Positions 35,434 to 44,719 of a stretch of DNA of 64,000 bases are shown in pieces (position 1 is the stretch's first letter; each line of letters opens with the position of its first letter). This DNA comes from Haloferax sp. Atlit-12N (GTDB taxonomy: Archaea; Halobacteriota; Halobacteria; Halobacteriales; Haloferacaceae): assembly GCF_003383095.1 (NCBI RefSeq), contig NZ_PSYW01000001.1:992001-1056000 (forward strand), written 5' to 3'. Both the position numbers and the translations under genes were made by a program. The notes beneath the pieces were generated by a model. It worked only from the letters and a program-made list of their open reading frames with translations. It was not told the DNA's origin and ran no database searches.

Positions 35434-35454
35434 GACCGACCTCCGAGTTCGGCT

Positions 35455-36189
35455 ATGGACAACTCGGTGCTGCGCGACGACATGGTCGACGGCTTGGAGC
35501 ACTCGCTGGAGTCGCTCCCGGAGGCCGTCTCCATCGCCATGCGCAGCGTCCCGCGACACGAGTTCGTCACCGACTCGCCGTATCAGAACCGCCCGACGGA
35601 GCACCGCGACACGAACACGACCATCCTCGCGCCGACGACAGTCGCGCGCCTGCTCTCCGCGCTCGACCCCCAACCGGACGACGAGGTGCTCGTCGTCGGC
35701 GCGGGCGTCGGCTACACCGCCGCGGTCCTCGCCGAAATCGTCGGTGACGCCCGCGTCCACGCGGTCGACATCACGCGCTCGCTCGTCTACGAGGCGCGCG
35801 AGAACCTCCAGCGCGCCGGCTACGGCGGCGTCCTCGTGGACTGCCGCGACGGCGCGGAGGGGCTGGCCGACTACGCGCCGTTCGACCGCATCCTCGTCGA
35901 GGCCTCGGCGGTTCGCCCGCCCGCGCGACTCCTCGCGCAACTCGCCGACGGCGGCCGACTCGTCATGCCGAAAGGGGTCGGCGAGCAGACGCTCGTCGCC
36001 ATCGAGGACGGCGAGGTGGCCGAGTCGTTCGGCCCGCTGTCGTTCAAACCGCTGCTCGTGGACGGCGAGCAGACGGGGAGCATCGTCAGAAACCGGACGC
36101 GACGCGAGGACCCCGAGTACGAGGGCCGGGGCTGGCACGCCGGCCACGGCTGGGAACAAGACTGGATAGACTGGGGCGGTCGCGGGTAG
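35455..36189 (+). CDS. pcm: Protein-L-isoaspartate O-methyltransferase family
   Basis: 244 residues. MRSVPRHEFVTDSPYQNRP is the family entry block, VLVVGAGVGYTAAVLAEI is SAM motif I, and GGRLVMPKG is motif III. Repairs isoaspartyl residues in aged proteins. The C-terminus is extended and Trp/Gly-rich. Confidence 0.85.
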   Translation: MDNSVLRDDMVDGLEHSLESLPEAVSIAMRSVPRHEFVTDSPYQNRPTEHRDTNTTILAPTTVARLLSALDPQPDDEVLVVGAGVGYTAAVLAEIVGDARVHAVDITRSLVYEARENLQRAGYGGVLVDCRDGAEGLADYAPFDRILVEASAVRPPARLLAQLADGGRLVMPKGVGEQTLVAIEDGEVAESFGPLSFKPLLVDGEQTGSIVRNRTRREDPEYEGRGWHAGHGWEQDWIDWGGRG

Positions 36190-36308
36190 CCGAGTAGGGC
36201 CGAGTCCTCGACGTAGCGGCCGGCGTGACAGTCACGTTTCTCCGGGGCCGAGAACCGCCGGCTCACGATTTAGCCGCCGAGCGCGTAGTTAGCAACGGTG
36301 AATCAACC

Positions 36309-36584
36309 ATGGAGAAGAACGTCGGCGGCTACGACCGTATCGCGCGTGCCGTCCTCGGACCGGTGCTCATCATCGTCGGGGCGGCGACCCTCGCGGGCTT
36401 CCTGACCATCGCGGCCGGAACCCTCGGACTCGTCGTCGCGGTCGCGGCGCTCCTCGTCGGAGCGGTCCTCGCGACCACGGCAATCACCCAGAAGTGCCCG
36501 CTGAACGACCTGCTGGGCTTCAACACCTACAAGGGCGCGAAGACGACCGAGACCGAATCCGCGGGCAAGCCCCGCGCGCAATAA
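36309..36584 (+). CDS. DUF2892-family small membrane protein
   Basis: 91 residues with two membrane helices: RIARAVLGPVLIIVGAATLAG and VVAVAALLVGAVLATTAIT, followed by KCPLNDLLGFNTY. This is the YgaP-type DUF2892 domain. Role unknown, sometimes linked to sulfur transfer. Confidence 0.85.
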   Translation: MEKNVGGYDRIARAVLGPVLIIVGAATLAGFLTIAAGTLGLVVAVAALLVGAVLATTAITQKCPLNDLLGFNTYKGAKTTETESAGKPRAQ

Positions 36585-36726
36585 TCATTTTCGAGTGAGC
36601 TGTGGACGGCAGCCCGCGTTCCGTGGACTGAACCGTGCGAGCGGACGCTTCGTATTTCGTTTGATTATCAAAATAGATAGCTCGCGGGAAACACCTTTCT
36701 CGCCCCTCCCGAGACCAGGAGTAGCG

Positions 36727-38019
36727 ATGACGCCACCACTCCCGACGCGGGAACAGCTCCCGGACGACCTCCTCGAACGGGCCAACTGGGTCGGGTGGCG
36801 AACACGGACCCGTAATGGTTCCGAAACGACGGTTCTGAAGGACGCGACCGGCGGGCTCGCGTCGGTGACCGACGCTTCGACGTGGACGACGTTCGACGAA
36901 GCGCTCGCGTACGCGCGGGACGGCCCCGCCGACGGGGTGGGGTACGTTTTCACCGACGACGACCCGTTCGTCGTCGTCGACATCGGCGAGTGCCGCGACA
37001 GCGAGACCGGCGCGACCGAGCGCTGGGCGTGGGAACTCGTCGACCGCCTCGACTCTCACACGCAGGTGAATCCCTCGGGGACGGGGTATCGAATCCTCGT
37101 CCGCGGGACGCTTCCGTCGGGAAGCGACCGAACTGAGAACCTCGAACTCTCGGACGGCGCGGGCTTTTTCCTCGCGACCGGCGACCGGCTCGAGGGCACG
37201 TCCGCGGCGATTGCCGAGCGGAGCGACGTGCTCGCGGCGATTCACGGCGCCTACTTCGAAGCCGGCCCGGAGCCGTCGCCGGCCCCGACGGTCGACTCGG
37301 TGGCTCCGGATTCGTCCGGTGTGCCCGTCGACGCGCGCCTCGACGAGGTGAGCGGCCCGGGCAACGCCCTCGCTGACGGCGAGGTTATCGACCGCGCTTC
37401 GACCGCGGTGAACGGCGTGAAGTTCACCCATCTGTGGCGGGGAGACACGAGCGGCTACGACAACCACGACGACGCGGACGCGGCGCTGTGTTCGATTCTC
37501 GCATTCTGGACGGCCGGCGACGCGCGCCAGATGTGCCGCCTGTTTCGAGACTGCGAGCTCTTTCGGCCGAAGTGGGACGAGGTGGCGCACGCGGACGGGT
37601 CGACCTACGGCGCGAAGACGGTCCACCGCGCAATTCGAGAGACGAGCGAGTTCTACGACCCGTCCGGCTGGTCGAGCGCGGTTCGGCCCGCGACGACGCC
37701 CACGGACGAGAACCGACGGGGAGACAGCCGGTCCGACGGCGCGCTCGACGGGCAGCCCGATGACTCGGGGAGTGAACCGCGGGGACCGCCGCCGACGGCC
37801 GCGTCGCCGATTGGCGAGCGCGAAGCGTTCGACCGCTTCAGCGAGCTCCGGGCGCGGCTCGACGACGCTGTCGACGAGAACCAGCAACTCCGCGACGAAC
37901 TCGACGCGGAGCGCGAGCGGCGACGCGACCTCGAAGCCCGGGGACGCGACGGCGAGGCCGGGGAAAGAGACGAAAAAGCGGGTCGCGGATGGTCGCTGTT
38001 CGACTGGCTTCGGTCGTGA
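36727..38019 (+). CDS. Primase-polymerase-like protein with altered active site
   Basis: 430 residues. The N-terminal 200 residues resemble the bifunctional primase-polymerase module of phage and plasmids (WVGWR, GVGYVFTDDDPFVVVDIGECRD, NPSGTGYRILVRG). The usual DLDDC acid pair reads DIGEC, so the second aspartate is missing. The middle part (KFTHLWRGDTSGYDNHDDADAALC, FWTAGDARQMCRLFRDC) is the helical domain typical of the NrS-1/plasmid group. A coiled coil ends the protein. Start ATG 36727. No replication genes adjoin it, suggesting a domesticated or decayed mobile gene. Confidence 0.7.
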   Translation: MTPPLPTREQLPDDLLERANWVGWRTRTRNGSETTVLKDATGGLASVTDASTWTTFDEALAYARDGPADGVGYVFTDDDPFVVVDIGECRDSETGATERWAWELVDRLDSHTQVNPSGTGYRILVRGTLPSGSDRTENLELSDGAGFFLATGDRLEGTSAAIAERSDVLAAIHGAYFEAGPEPSPAPTVDSVAPDSSGVPVDARLDEVSGPGNALADGEVIDRASTAVNGVKFTHLWRGDTSGYDNHDDADAALCSILAFWTAGDARQMCRLFRDCELFRPKWDEVAHADGSTYGAKTVHRAIRETSEFYDPSGWSSAVRPATTPTDENRRGDSRSDGALDGQPDDSGSEPRGPPPTAASPIGEREAFDRFSELRARLDDAVDENQQLRDELDAERERRRDLEARGRDGEAGERDEKAGRGWSLFDWLRS

Positions 38020-38051
38020 GCGACGCTATGTTAGCTGTGTTCTGAGCTGAT

Positions 38052-39155
38052 TCACGATTTGAGTCCGCTTCCGGTGAGCGGCACGACCACGTCGGCGTCG
38101 CGGTCGAGGACGCCCGAGAGCCGCAGTTCGCGGAGCGCCGCGGGCGCGACGGCGCAGGTCGGCTCCGTGTAGAAGCCGTGGCGGTGGAGCCTGTCGAGTT
38201 CGTCTTCGACCGCGTCGGCCGACAAGGCGATGGCGTCGCCGCCGGTGTCGTCGAGCGCCTCGTGAATCTCGGCCTCGCGGACGGGGTCGAGAATCTGGAT
38301 GCCGTCGGCCACGTCGTTGGTCTCGTCGGGCGTGTGGTGGCGGGCGTCGGCGATGGGCGAGTAGCCGGCGGCCTGCGCGCCGTACAGTTCGGGCATTCGG
38401 TCGGTCCAGCCCGCCTCGTAGAGCGCGCGGAAGCCGCGGTACGCGCCGAGGAAGAGCGTCCCGTGGCCGAGCGGCGTGACGACCGCGTCGGGCACCGACC
38501 AGTCGCGCTGGGCGGCGATTTCGTAGGCGACGGTGGCCGTGCCCGCGAAGAACGCGGGGTTCCACGCGTGGCTCGCGTACCACGCGTCGTCGGCCTCGAC
38601 GGCCTCGACGCAGGCGTCGGTCACGTCCTGTCTGGAGCCCTCGATGCGGACCGGCTTGGCCCCGGCGCGCTCGATGGCGCGGACCTTCGAGGGCTTGACC
38701 GACGCGGGCACGTAGATTTCGGCGTCGATGCCGGCGCGGGCGGCGTAGGTCGCGACGGCGGCCCCCGCGTTGCCCGAGGAGTCCTCGACGACGCGCTCGA
38801 CGCCGAGTTCGGACGCGAGAGACAGCATCGTCGTCGCGCCGCGGTCCTTGAACGAACCGGAGGGGAAGACGTACTCCAGTTTGAACGAGGCCTCCCACTC
38901 CGCCGCGTCGACGAGGGGCGTCATCCCCTCGCCGAGGGTCGCGTGCGGCTCGGTCGGCAGGAACTCGTCGAACGCCCAGAGGCCGTCGCGGTAGTCGAGG
39001 TTGGCGTCGTCGGGGGTGGCCGCAGACGGCGTCGGGTCGGCCGCGAAGTCCAGCGGCTCGCCGCAGGTGCAGCGCCAGCGCCACGCGTCGTACGTCTCGT
39101 CGCAGGCGTCGCACGCGAGTCGGAGCCGAGCGGGGAGGTCGTGTGATGTCGTCAT
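38052..39155 (-). CDS. thrC: Threonine synthase
   Basis: 367 residues. An N-terminal zinc ribbon (CDACDETY, CTCGEP) is followed by a PLP enzyme fold with Lys in PSGSFKDRGAT and SSGNAGAA. Converts O-phosphohomoserine to threonine. The zinc ribbon is usual in archaeal ThrC. ilvA, which uses threonine, lies 6 kb away. Confidence 0.9.
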   Translation of the reverse strand: MTTSHDLPARLRLACDACDETYDAWRWRCTCGEPLDFAADPTPSAATPDDANLDYRDGLWAFDEFLPTEPHATLGEGMTPLVDAAEWEASFKLEYVFPSGSFKDRGATTMLSLASELGVERVVEDSSGNAGAAVATYAARAGIDAEIYVPASVKPSKVRAIERAGAKPVRIEGSRQDVTDACVEAVEADDAWYASHAWNPAFFAGTATVAYEIAAQRDWSVPDAVVTPLGHGTLFLGAYRGFRALYEAGWTDRMPELYGAQAAGYSPIADARHHTPDETNDVADGIQILDPVREAEIHEALDDTGGDAIALSADAVEDELDRLHRHGFYTEPTCAVAPAALRELRLSGVLDRDADVVVPLTGSGLKS

Positions 39156-39164
39156 GGGAAATGA

Positions 39165-39206
39165 GGTGGGTGAGTGGTGGGTGGGTGTGGGGTGAGGTGG
39201 TGCGGG
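39165..39206 (+). other. G-rich purine tract upstream of thrC
   Basis: Five runs of GGG or more with loops of 8, 1, 3 and 11 bases in the gap between thrC and the AstE-like gene. Possible G-quadruplex on the plus strand, weaker than the one at 12101. Confidence 0.45.
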
Positions 39207-39221
39207 TGAAGTGAGTCAGGG

Positions 39222-40178
39222 TCAGTACGTGTCGAGGTCGATGCCGACGGAACAGACGTACTCACCGGAGGCGACCTGCGGGAGGCGGCGCGCCCGCCAG
39301 AAGATGCCGTCGTGGTCGGCGGTGACGCGGGCTTTGAGCTTCCCGAACACGTCCGTCACCTCGAACACCACGTCGCCGGCGGAGACGCGCTCGCCGAGGT
39401 CGCGCTTGAACCGGACGAGGCCACCGACCGGCGAGCCGTACTGGTCGAAGCCGCGAGCGCGGGTCTGGGCTTCGAGCTCCACGTCGCCGTCGAGGAAGTC
39501 GTACCCGCGGAGGACGTTGTAGACGCCGCGGACGCCCTTCTCGATGCTCTCTTCGTCCCAGCCGACACAACCGCCGAGTTCGGGGTCGATGGTCGGAATC
39601 CCGGCGTCGGGGCCGGCGCGGGCGAGTTGGCCGTCGGGGCCCTTCTGGTCGAGGACGTAGCCGCAGCCGAACGTCTTGGCGAGTCGGAGGCACTTCGCGT
39701 GCATCCGGTGGTGGCGACCGCAGCGGACGCGGACCTCGTCTATCATCCGGCTCGTCGAGCCCTGATGGAGGTCGACGATGAGGTCGGCGTCGCGGGCGGC
39801 GGCAAACGTCGCGGCCGCGATGCGCTCCGAGGAGGTGCCCCGCTCGTCGCCGGGGTACGCCCGGTTCATCTTCGTGTCGTCTATCGGATTGCGGTGCTGT
39901 GCGACCTGAAAGGCGTGGTAGTTGACGATGCCGACGATGAGAATCGTGCCGGAAATCTCCGCGGGGTCGAGCTGCGGGACGACCCGCTGGATGACGCCGA
40001 CGCCGTTGAGTTCGTCTCCGTCCGAGGCCGCCTGCATGTAGAGTGTCTTGCCCGACGACGCGCCGTTGATGACGGCGACGGGCAGGCCGACGCTCCCGCC
40101 GTCGCGGGACTCGCCGACTTCGAGACGGCCCACGTCCATCTCCCCGGGGGCCGCACTCGCCGTTCCCAAGGTAATCAT
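39222..40178 (-). CDS. AstE/AspA-family zinc deacylase
   Basis: 318 residues. M14-like fold: INGASSGKTLYMQA, VDLHQGSTSRM and later a C-terminal beta-barrel. Expected zinc ligands His and Glu of the succinylglutamate desuccinylase family are partly visible (HQ in DLHQG). It removes an acyl group from an amino acid; substrate unknown. The first expected metal motif reads SGKT rather than the usual HGDE, which lowers certainty of activity. Confidence 0.7.
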   Translation of the reverse strand: MITLGTASAAPGEMDVGRLEVGESRDGGSVGLPVAVINGASSGKTLYMQAASDGDELNGVGVIQRVVPQLDPAEISGTILIVGIVNYHAFQVAQHRNPIDDTKMNRAYPGDERGTSSERIAAATFAAARDADLIVDLHQGSTSRMIDEVRVRCGRHHRMHAKCLRLAKTFGCGYVLDQKGPDGQLARAGPDAGIPTIDPELGGCVGWDEESIEKGVRGVYNVLRGYDFLDGDVELEAQTRARGFDQYGSPVGGLVRFKRDLGERVSAGDVVFEVTDVFGKLKARVTADHDGIFWRARRLPQVASGEYVCSVGIDLDTY

Positions 40179-40247
40179 ATCGCCAACCTCGGACCGGCCT
40201 CCCTTTAGGGGTTCGGTCCGCTGACCCCCGAGGAAAGCGTTGCCGCT

Positions 40248-40565
40248 ATGGTCTCGCGGCCGCTACCGGCGACCGTGACAGACGACGTTCCCGAACGGCC
40301 GCCGACGGGGGGACTGGTACAGGCGCTGGACGTGCCACGAAACGCCGCTATCGGGGCGGCCGTCGGCCTCGCGTTGGCCGTCGTCGCCTATCTCTTTCGG
40401 GTCCTCGAACTGTTCGGCCCGTTCGCCGGCACCCGCGAGTATCCGATACTCGGGCCCGAGGGCTGGTTCCTCATCCTCGCGTTCGTCCTCGCCTCCGCGA
40501 CGGCGCTGCTCGTCGCGACAGTGCTCACGCTCGTCTCGGCGTATCGACTGAGTAAAACGCTGTAA
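40248..40565 (+). CDS. Small membrane protein
   Basis: 105 residues, two hydrophobic helices (AIGAAVGLALAVVAYLFRVLE and WFLILAFVLASATALLVATVLTLV). Family not recognised. Divergent from the AstE-like gene, separated by 69 bases. Confidence 0.65.
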   Translation: MVSRPLPATVTDDVPERPPTGGLVQALDVPRNAAIGAAVGLALAVVAYLFRVLELFGPFAGTREYPILGPEGWFLILAFVLASATALLVATVLTLVSAYRLSKTL

Positions 40566-40597
40566 AACGCTCCGCTCCGTTCCGGCGGTCGGCTCGC

Positions 40598-41806
40598 CTA
40601 CTCGTCGAACTCGCGCTCGTCGCCGACGAGTTCGCCCAGTCGCTCCGCCCCGGCGCGGGTGCCCTTGGCGATGATGAGGTCGCCGCCGTGGAGCCGCGTT
40701 TCCGACCCCGGCGAGACGACCCACTCGCGGCCGCCCGCCCGGCGGACCGCAATGACGCGCATCCCCGTCTCGGACTTGACGCGCCGGTCGCCGAGGGTCG
40801 CCTCCGCGAGGTCGCTTGCGGGGGCGACCCGCAGTCGGATGATGACCTCGTCGGACTCCTTGACCGCGGCGGCGACGACCGGGTGGGCGTCGATGCCGCG
40901 GAGGACGCCCTCGGCGATTTCGAGCGCGGCGTCGGAAATCATCTCCGTCGCGCCCGCGAGTTGGACGAGTCCGCGGAGCGAGACGGGGTCTTCGACCCGG
41001 CTCGCCGCGCGGAGCGTCCACGCCTCGAACCGGGACTTGAGCGCGTCCACCTCGGCTTCGAGTTCCTCGACCTCCTCGGCGACGCCCTCGCTGTCGAACA
41101 GCACCGCGCCGTAGGCGAGGTCGACGGCGAGTTCGCTCATGTCCTTCATCAGGACGATGGAGTCGACGGCGCGTTCGAGGTCCTCGATGGTCGGCTCGGG
41201 GACGTCCGGCGGGTCGTACCGGAGGCCAGTGGCGGCCTCGTGGACGGTCTGGAGGCCGTCATCGCGGCCGCGGAGGAGGAGCACGTCGCCGGCGCGGAGC
41301 GTCGTCTCGTGGTCGGGGTTCGTCACCCACTCGCCGGCGCGGTGGATGGCGACGACGCGGACGCCCGTCTCGGTCTCCATGTTGATGTCGCCGAGTGTGC
41401 GACCCGCGTACGGCGACTCGTCGGTGAGTTCGCACCGAATCGTCGTCTCGACCGCCTCGGGGAGCGCCGCGCGGATGGCGTCCGGGAGGCCGATGTCCTC
41501 GATGACGACCTTGGCGATGTCGCCCGCGGCGTCCGAAATCTTCTCGGCCGCGCCGACGACGCCGAGGACGGGCGCGAGTTCCTCCGCGTCTTCGGGGCTC
41601 CGGGCCGCCATCATCAGGCTCATTCGCGCCTGCAGTTGGAGGATGTCCATCCGCTCTTCGAGGTCGAGGACCTCGGCCGCGAGGTCGTCGTTCGCGTGGA
41701 GGACGGCAGAGTACGAGAGGTCGATGAGTAACTCCGCTGTGTCTTTCATCTCGGCGAGGACGGCCTTGACGCTGACAGGCTCGTACTCGATGTCCTCCGG
41801 ATTCAT
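40598..41806 (-). CDS. Regulator with two PhoU/TrkA-C modules
   Basis: 402 residues: PhoU-like helices (about 10-105), TrkA-C (about 115-200), PhoU-like (about 210-310), TrkA-C (about 325-395). The build suggests a cytoplasmic gating or sensing protein for a potassium channel or transporter, possibly binding c-di-AMP or nucleotides at the TrkA-C parts. No membrane part of its own. Start at the ATG 41806; the frame extension to 41860 is not supported. Confidence 0.8.
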   Translation of the reverse strand: MNPEDIEYEPVSVKAVLAEMKDTAELLIDLSYSAVLHANDDLAAEVLDLEERMDILQLQARMSLMMAARSPEDAEELAPVLGVVGAAEKISDAAGDIAKVVIEDIGLPDAIRAALPEAVETTIRCELTDESPYAGRTLGDINMETETGVRVVAIHRAGEWVTNPDHETTLRAGDVLLLRGRDDGLQTVHEAATGLRYDPPDVPEPTIEDLERAVDSIVLMKDMSELAVDLAYGAVLFDSEGVAEEVEELEAEVDALKSRFEAWTLRAASRVEDPVSLRGLVQLAGATEMISDAALEIAEGVLRGIDAHPVVAAAVKESDEVIIRLRVAPASDLAEATLGDRRVKSETGMRVIAVRRAGGREWVVSPGSETRLHGGDLIIAKGTRAGAERLGELVGDEREFDE

Positions 41807-42071
41807 GCGCCCGCCTTCACGACGGGACGGCAAAAGGCTTGCCAGGAGTAGTGGTGCCACCGTGGTTCGAGAGAGCTACGTCGCCGGGGCATATGACTTC
41901 GCGGGTCGCCCGAACCGCGCGCGACCCCCTTCGGTGAGCCCCGTATAAGGGCACCGAAAACAACGACGATTGTCGAACACTATTTTAGACACCGACTACC
42001 CACGAAATCGACAGACAGGGCTGCCGTTGTATGTGTATGGCGGTCGATAACATATGAGTGAAAACGATAAC

Positions 42072-42086
42072 GCTTTTTTGATATGG
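42072..42086 (+). promoter_or_regulatory. citZ promoter
   Basis: T-rich box CTTTTTTGATATGG ends about 20 bases before the ATG at 42104, at the normal distance for a leaderless gene. Upstream (41940-42070) the 297-base gap is AT-rich with further TATA-like words and no ORF. Confidence 0.55.
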
Positions 42087-42103
42087 TAGGCAACGTTCTG
42101 GGT

Positions 42104-43243
42104 ATGTCAGGCGAACTGAAGCGGGGGCTGGAAGGTGTGCTGGTCACCGAATCGAAGCTCAGTTTCATCGACGGCGACGCGGGACAACTCGTTTACTGCG
42201 GGTACGATATCGAAGACCTCGCACGGGACGCAAGCTACGAGGAGGTACTCTACCTTCTGTGGCACGGAGAGCTTCCGACGCGCGAGGAACTAGACGCGTT
42301 CTCCGACGAACTCGCGGCCCACCGAGGCCTCGACGACGGCGTTCTCGACGTGACACGCGAACTCGCCGAGCAGGACGAGTCGCCGATGGCGGCGCTCCGA
42401 ACGCTCGTCTCGTCGATGTCGGCGTACGACGAAAACGCTGACTTCGAGGACGTGACCGACCGCGAAGTCAACCTCGAGAAGGCAAAGCGCATCACGGCGA
42501 AGATGCCGTCGGTGCTCGCGGCCTACGCTCGCTTCCGTCGCGGCGACGACTACGTCGAACCCGACGAGAGCCTGAATCACGCGGCAAACTTCCTCTACAT
42601 GCTCAACGGTGAGGAGCCGAACGAGGTGCTCGCCGAGACGTTCGACATGGCGCTCGTGCTGCACGCTGACCACGGTGTGAACGCCTCGACGTTCTCCGCG
42701 ATGGTCACGTCCTCGACGCTCTCTGACCTCTACAGCGCGGTCACGTCCGCTATCGGCACGCTCTCGGGGTCGCTCCACGGCGGCGCGAACGCGAACGTCA
42801 TGCGGATGCTGAAGGACGTCGACGACAGCGACATGGACCCGACCGAGTGGGTCGAAGACGCCCTCGACCGCGGCGAGCGCGTCGCCGGGTTCGGCCACCG
42901 CGTCTACAACGTGAAGGACCCCCGTGCGAAGATTCTCGGCGCGAAGTCCGAGGCGCTCGGCGAGGCTGCCGGCGACATGAAGTGGTACGAGATGTCGGTC
43001 GCCATCGAGGAGTACATCGGCGAGGAGAAGGGTCTCGCGCCGAACGTGGACTTCTACTCCGCCTCGACGTACTACCAGATGGGCATCCCCATCGACCTCT
43101 ACACCCCCATCTTCGCCGTCTCGCGCGTCGGCGGCTGGATTGCGCACGTCCTCGAACAGTACGAGGACAACCGCCTCATCCGCCCGCGCGCCCGCTACAC
43201 CGGCGAGAAGGACCTCGACTTCCCGTCGGTCGACGAGCGATAG
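42104..43243 (+). CDS. citZ: Citrate synthase
   Basis: 379 residues. Active-site His in LHADHGVNAST and GSLHGGANANVMRML, and FGHRVYNVKDPR with the catalytic His and Arg. Joins acetyl-CoA and oxaloacetate at the head of the TCA cycle. Start chosen at the second methionine (42104) because the promoter box fits it; the ATG at 42083 overlaps the box. Confidence 0.95.
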   Translation: MSGELKRGLEGVLVTESKLSFIDGDAGQLVYCGYDIEDLARDASYEEVLYLLWHGELPTREELDAFSDELAAHRGLDDGVLDVTRELAEQDESPMAALRTLVSSMSAYDENADFEDVTDREVNLEKAKRITAKMPSVLAAYARFRRGDDYVEPDESLNHAANFLYMLNGEEPNEVLAETFDMALVLHADHGVNASTFSAMVTSSTLSDLYSAVTSAIGTLSGSLHGGANANVMRMLKDVDDSDMDPTEWVEDALDRGERVAGFGHRVYNVKDPRAKILGAKSEALGEAAGDMKWYEMSVAIEEYIGEEKGLAPNVDFYSASTYYQMGIPIDLYTPIFAVSRVGGWIAHVLEQYEDNRLIRPRARYTGEKDLDFPSVDER

Positions 43244-43327
43244 GCGACGAGTCGTACGCGACTTTTTTCCGTCCCGACGACCCGCCGGAGCGACGCGTCG
43301 TCTCCCGACCGCTCCCGCGTTCCCCGC

Positions 43328-44719
43328 TCAGTCGTCTTCGCCCACGTCGTCGACGCCGACGCTCCCGCGTTCGACCATGAGCGCGTCCGCGTGACCCGCC
43401 CAGTCGGCGTAGTAGAACGCGACCAGCGCGAACAGCCCCATCCAGGTGAACGACAGGACGATGCCGATTCGCGCGCCGAGCGGGCCGTAGCCGAACACCT
43501 CGACGAGCAGGTAGGACGCGCCGACGAAGAAACCGAACACCCCTGTCAGCCGGGCGACGAAGGGGATTCGCGTCGCACCAGCGCCCTGCAGCGACCCGGA
43601 GAGCCCGACGAAGAGCGCCAGTCCCGGCGCGGCGAGGCCGTAGGCGACGGCGAATTTCACGGCCCATTCGAGGTCCGCGCCGCCGCCGGAGCCGACGAGG
43701 GCGACGATGGGTTCGGTGAACGCCGCGAGGAAGAGCCCGATGCCGCCGACCGTAACGACCGACAGGAGCGCCACCGCGCCGCCCTGATACCGCGCGGTCT
43801 CGCTGTCGCCCGCTCCGAGCGCCTGCCCGACGAGGACGCTGGCGGCGACGTTGTAGCCACGCGCCAGCGGGCTTGCGACCTGCTGGTAGACCCGACGGCC
43901 GATTTGGAAGCCGGCGTTGACGGCGTCGCCGAAGCCGAGGAGCAGCGCGTTGAACGGGAACTCCGCGAGTTCGGCGGCGATGCCCTCGCCGACCCGCGGG
44001 GTGGCGATACGCACGAGTTGGCTGGCGACCGTTCGGTCGCGGGGGCGGACCAGCGAGGTCGGCGACGCGGGGCGGGCGAGCGCGACCAGAAGCAGCCCCG
44101 CCGAGAGGACGTTGGCGGTCGAGGTGGCGAGGCCCACGCCCAGCACGCCGAGCGCCGGCAGACCGACGAGGCCGAAGCCGAGACCGACCGACAGCCCGAT
44201 GTTGACGACGTTGGCGAAGACGTTGACCAGCATCGGCGTCCGGGTGTCGCCGACGCCCTGAAGCGACCGCGAACCGACGAGCGAGACCAGTCGCGCGGGC
44301 GAGGTGGCGAAGATGACCGCGAGGTACGTCGTGCCCAGTTCCACGGCCCGGTCGCTCGCGGGGAACGCGCCGATGGCCGCCTCGCCCAGCGTGAACCCGA
44401 AAATCAGGAACGGGATGCCCGCGAGGAACGCGAGGAGGAGCGCGGTCGAGATTGCCTCGCTCCGGTTGGCGTCCGCGCCGCTTCCCGTGTCCTGACTGGA
44501 GAGCGCGATTGCGCCGCCGCCGAGGCCGAGGCCGATGCGAAGCGGGAACCGGGCGTAGAGGTCGGCGAGGCCGATAGCGACGACCGCGGCGGGAGAGAGC
44601 GCGGCGGTGACGGCCACGTCCACGGTCCGCATCGCCGTCTGTGCGGTCTGCTCGGCCATCACCGGCCACGCGAGCGAGAAGATGCGCTTCCAGACTCGCC
44701 GGAGGCGACCGAGGTTCAT
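43328..44719 (-). CDS. MATE-family efflux transporter
   Basis: 463 residues with about 12 membrane helices in two six-helix halves, starting PVMAEQTAQTAMRTVDVAV and with the repeated MATE pattern (LVGSRSLQGVGDTRTPM, later LSGSLQGAGATRIPF). Exports cations or drugs in exchange for sodium or protons. Substrate unknown. Confidence 0.88.
   Translation of the reverse strand: MNLGRLRRVWKRIFSLAWPVMAEQTAQTAMRTVDVAVTAALSPAAVVAIGLADLYARFPLRIGLGLGGGAIALSSQDTGSGADANRSEAISTALLLAFLAGIPFLIFGFTLGEAAIGAFPASDRAVELGTTYLAVIFATSPARLVSLVGSRSLQGVGDTRTPMLVNVFANVVNIGLSVGLGFGLVGLPALGVLGVGLATSTANVLSAGLLLVALARPASPTSLVRPRDRTVASQLVRIATPRVGEGIAAELAEFPFNALLLGFGDAVNAGFQIGRRVYQQVASPLARGYNVAASVLVGQALGAGDSETARYQGGAVALLSVVTVGGIGLFLAAFTEPIVALVGSGGGADLEWAVKFAVAYGLAAPGLALFVGLSGSLQGAGATRIPFVARLTGVFGFFVGASYLLVEVFGYGPLGARIGIVLSFTWMGLFALVAFYYADWAGHADALMVERGSVGVDDVGEDD

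Noticed and set aside
34192..36159. 655-codon minus-strand frame
   Set aside because: Antisense to the methyltransferase and pcm genes, both well supported.
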